Of a stretch of 64,000 bases of DNA, positions 62,034 to 64,000 are shown in pieces. This DNA is from Streptomyces verrucosisporus. GTDB taxonomy: Bacteria > Actinomycetota > Actinomycetes > Streptomycetales > Streptomycetaceae. The stretch is from contig NZ_JADEYH010000010.1 in assembly GCF_017114865.1 (NCBI RefSeq), positions 62,001-126,000 on the forward strand, read 5' to 3'. Within the stretch, counting starts at the first letter, position 1. Every line of letters starts with the position of its first letter. Below the pieces are notes generated by a model that ran no database searches, was not told the origin of the DNA, and saw only the letters and a list, made by a program, of their open reading frames with translations. Made by a program: the position numbers and the translations under genes.

Positions 62034-62762
62034 ATGACAGACGCCGCGATCACAGTCGAGGGACTGCGCAAGCGGTACGGGGACGTACAAGCCGTCGACG
62101 GGGTGTCCCTCACCGTCGAACGCGGCGAGTTCTACGGCATCCTCGGACCGAACGGCGCGGGCAAGACGACCACCCTGGAGATGACCGAGGGCCTGCGCAA
62201 ACCGGACGAGGGGACGGTCCGGCTGCTCGGCCGGTCCCCCTTCCCCCGCGACCCGGCGCTGCTGCGCCGCATGGGCGTCCAGCTCCAGGCGTCGGCGTTC
62301 TTCGAGAAGCTGACCGCCCGCGAGCAGATCCGCACCTTCGCCTCCCTCTACGGCGTCTCCTCCGAGCGCGCCGACGCGATGCTGGAGACAGTCGGCCTGA
62401 CCGGGAAGGCCGGCACCCGCGAGAACAAACTCTCCGGGGGCCAGGCGCAGCGGCTGTCCATAGCCTGCGCGCTGGTCCACGACCCGGAGCTGGTGTTCCT
62501 GGACGAGCCGACCACCGGCCTCGACCCGCAGGCCCGCCGCAATCTGTGGGACCTGCTGCGCGCCATCAACCAGGAGGGCCGCACCGTGGTGCTCACCACG
62601 CACTACATGGACGAGGCCGAGACGCTGTGCGACCGGGTGGCGGTGATGGACCACGGCCGCGTGCTGCGTGTGGGCGCCCCGGCCGATCTGGTGGCGGAGC
62701 TGGGCGTGGACTCCCTGGAGGACGTCTTCCTCCAGCTGACCGGACGGGAGTACCGCCAGTGA
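62034..62762 (+). CDS. ABC transporter ATP-binding protein (ABC-2 type exporter)
   Basis: A 242-residue ATPase. Walker A GILGPNGAGKTTTLEMTEGL, signature NKLSGGQAQRLSIACALVHD, Walker B LVFLDEPTTGLDPQARRN and the switch His (TTHYMDEAETLCDRVAVMDH) are intact. It powers export by the coupled permease, typically of drugs or lipids (DrrA/CcmA-like). The stop overlaps the permease GTG as GTGA. Confidence 0.96.
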   Translation: MTDAAITVEGLRKRYGDVQAVDGVSLTVERGEFYGILGPNGAGKTTTLEMTEGLRKPDEGTVRLLGRSPFPRDPALLRRMGVQLQASAFFEKLTAREQIRTFASLYGVSSERADAMLETVGLTGKAGTRENKLSGGQAQRLSIACALVHDPELVFLDEPTTGLDPQARRNLWDLLRAINQEGRTVVLTTHYMDEAETLCDRVAVMDHGRVLRVGAPADLVAELGVDSLEDVFLQLTGREYRQ

Positions 62763-63829
62763 GCGCCAAGACGTTCGCCAGCCTCTCCAAGGCGATGGCC
62801 CTGGGCCTGCTGCGGGACCGTACGGCCGCCTTCTTCATGCTGGTCTTCCCGCTGATGTTCCTGGTGCTGTTCGGCGCGCTGTTCCAGAACGACTCGACGG
62901 CCCGGGCGGAGATCGTCCAGATAGGCCGGGTGGAGATCTTCGACTCCCTGCCGCGCGAGGCGCGCGAGGGGCTGGAGGAGGTCCTGGAGATCAGACGGTC
63001 CGACGACAGGGACGCGGCCCTGGAGGAGGTTCGCGCGGGCGATGTGGACGCCGCCGTCTGGCAGGAGGGCGACGAGGTGCGGCTGCGCTACTCGGCCGCC
63101 GACCGGGTCCGGGCGGGCAACGCGCGGGCACTGGTCGACTCGGTCGTCCAGCAGGCCAACATCGCCGCGACCGGGCAGCCGCCCGCCTACGCGCTGACCG
63201 CCCGCCAGGTGGAGGACGAGTCGCTGAAGCCGATCCAGTTCCTCACTCCGGGCCTGCTCGGCTGGGCGGTGGCGATGGGCGCGGTCTTCGGTTCGGCGTT
63301 CACCCTGGTCAACTGGCGCAAGAAGCGCATCCTGCGGCGGCTGTGGCTGGCCCCGGTGAGCGCGGGCACGGTCATCGCGGCCCGCATCGGGGTGAGCGTG
63401 GCGCTGGCCCTCGTCCAGACCGCGGTCTTCCTCGGCGTGGCCTCCATCCCCTACTACGGCCTGGAGCTGAGCGGCCACTGGTGGCTGGCCGTACCGCTGG
63501 TGGTGTGCGGCACGCTGGCCTTCATGTCCATCGGGCTGGTCGTCGGCGCCTGGGCCAAGAGCGAGGAGGCGGCGAACGGAGTGGCCCAGGTGGTCATCCT
63601 GCCGATGGCCTTCCTGTCCGGCGCCTTCTTCCCACTGGACATCGCGCCGGCCTGGATCCGGGCGCTCTCCGGCCTCTTCCCGCTGACGTATCTGAACGAG
63701 GCGATGCAGGACGTCCTCTCCCGCGGCCAGTCCTGGGGCGCGGTGCTGCCCGTCATGGGCGGGCTGCTGCTGTTCGCGGCGGTCCTGACGGCCGTGGCCG
63801 CCCGGCTCTTCCGCTGGGACGACGCCTGA
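62759..63829 (+). CDS. ABC-2 type permease
   Basis: A 356-residue membrane protein. One N-terminal helix (AAFFMLVFPLMFLVLFGALF) is followed by an extracytoplasmic domain of about 130 residues, then five helices (LGWAVAMGAVFGSAFTLVNW, AARIGVSVALALVQTAVFLG, VVCGTLAFMSIGLVVGAWAK, MAFLSGAFFPLDIAPAWIRA, GGLLLFAAVLTAVAARLF). This is the ABC2_membrane_3 pattern. It starts inside the stop of the ATPase gene and should form a two-gene exporter with it. Confidence 0.95.
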   Translation: MSAKTFASLSKAMALGLLRDRTAAFFMLVFPLMFLVLFGALFQNDSTARAEIVQIGRVEIFDSLPREAREGLEEVLEIRRSDDRDAALEEVRAGDVDAAVWQEGDEVRLRYSAADRVRAGNARALVDSVVQQANIAATGQPPAYALTARQVEDESLKPIQFLTPGLLGWAVAMGAVFGSAFTLVNWRKKRILRRLWLAPVSAGTVIAARIGVSVALALVQTAVFLGVASIPYYGLELSGHWWLAVPLVVCGTLAFMSIGLVVGAWAKSEEAANGVAQVVILPMAFLSGAFFPLDIAPAWIRALSGLFPLTYLNEAMQDVLSRGQSWGAVLPVMGGLLLFAAVLTAVAARLFRWDDA

Positions 63830-63926
63830 GGTCCCCGGCCGCCCACCGGGCCGGGCCCGGGTCCTCGGGGCACGGGCCCCGAGCCCTGAGGGCATGGGGC
63901 GGGCATCTGCGACCATGGGGGGCGTG

Positions 63927-64000
63927 ATGGAGATTCCGCGTGGCGACGTGCAGACGCAGACCTTCTTCGAGCAGGTCGGGGGCGAGGAGACCTTCCGGCG
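63927..64000 (+). CDS. Truncated haemoglobin, N-terminal fragment
   Basis: Only the first 24 codons are inside the window: MEIPRGDVQTQTFFEQVGGE then ETFR. The FFEQVGGEETF run is the family's opening helix, as in group II truncated globins of actinobacteria. In-frame starts at 63915 (ATG) and 63924 (GTG) are also possible. It begins about 100 nt after the ABC permease, as in other Streptomyces. Confidence 0.7.
   Translation, partial: MEIPRGDVQTQTFFEQVGGEETFR

Overview
The window is very high in GC, with strong third-position GC bias, and reads as chromosomal core of a Streptomyces. The evidence is the block pbp2-mreD-mreC-mreB, ndk, DUF4233, folC, valS, clpX, clpP2, clpP1, tig, the paired clpP genes, a malQ / ABC exporter / globin neighbourhood, and Streptomyces-type families such as XRE-DUF5753 with DUF397, a SpoIIE-type phosphatase and PP2C/FHA proteins. 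I see no insertion sequence, phage, integrase or CRISPR array.

Layout. 1-4005 (minus): rod-shape/elongation genes (PBP2 fragment, MreD, MreC, MreB) preceded by ndk. 4113-8781 (minus): DUF4233, folC, valS. 8914-9821 (plus): a membrane protein broken by a one-base frameshift. 9919-14426 (minus): ClpX, ClpP2, ClpP1 and trigger factor, with a probable ClgR box upstream of clpP1. 14525-14785: divergent tRNA-Pro(TGG) and tRNA-Gly(TCC). 14867-22079: acyltransferase, endonuclease V, SpoIIE-type phosphatase, Eis-like acetyltransferase, and a minus-strand bioY-rpiB-nei2 operon. 22391-31927: amino acid permease, a DsbA-like oxidoreductase, then two aminopeptidase N paralogues (one per strand) around an AbiEi/DUF559-like protein. 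32048-39478: DUF1203, an HTH/Clp-N protein under two tandem palindromes, a Tat-exported phosphoesterase, an SMI1/KNR4 protein, a GH10 xylanase, and a PIMT-like methyltransferase coupled to an 18-residue ORF. 39559-43858: chitin-type LPMO with two DasR-type palindromes far upstream, a killer-toxin-like beta/gamma-crystallin, a gene with no visible start, and an XRE/DUF397 pair. 44154-50717: small membrane protein, malQ, a three-repeat PLTSEP protein, and a secreted GH84 hexosaminidase. 50771-56492: HNH nuclease, MscS channel, and a ROK regulator / GH4 / BadF-type sugar kinase set. 56868-61876: a phospho-signalling group (coiled-coil protein with a Ser-Gly microsatellite, PP2C phosphatase, FHA protein). 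62034-63829: two-gene ABC exporter behind a perfect inverted repeat. 63927-end: start of a truncated haemoglobin.

How the parts relate. The LPMO, GH84 enzyme, ROK/GH4/kinase set, xylanase and malQ form a scattered polysaccharide and amino-sugar utilisation theme, and several carry recognisable operator-like palindromes. The Clp/tig block is the proteostasis core. The least explained items are the PLTSEP repeat protein, the 18-residue ORF coupled to a methyltransferase, the self-contained HTH/Clp-N gene with its operators, and the stop-less coding-like stretch near 28.8-29.2 kb. All family names come from reading motifs by eye; no database search was run.
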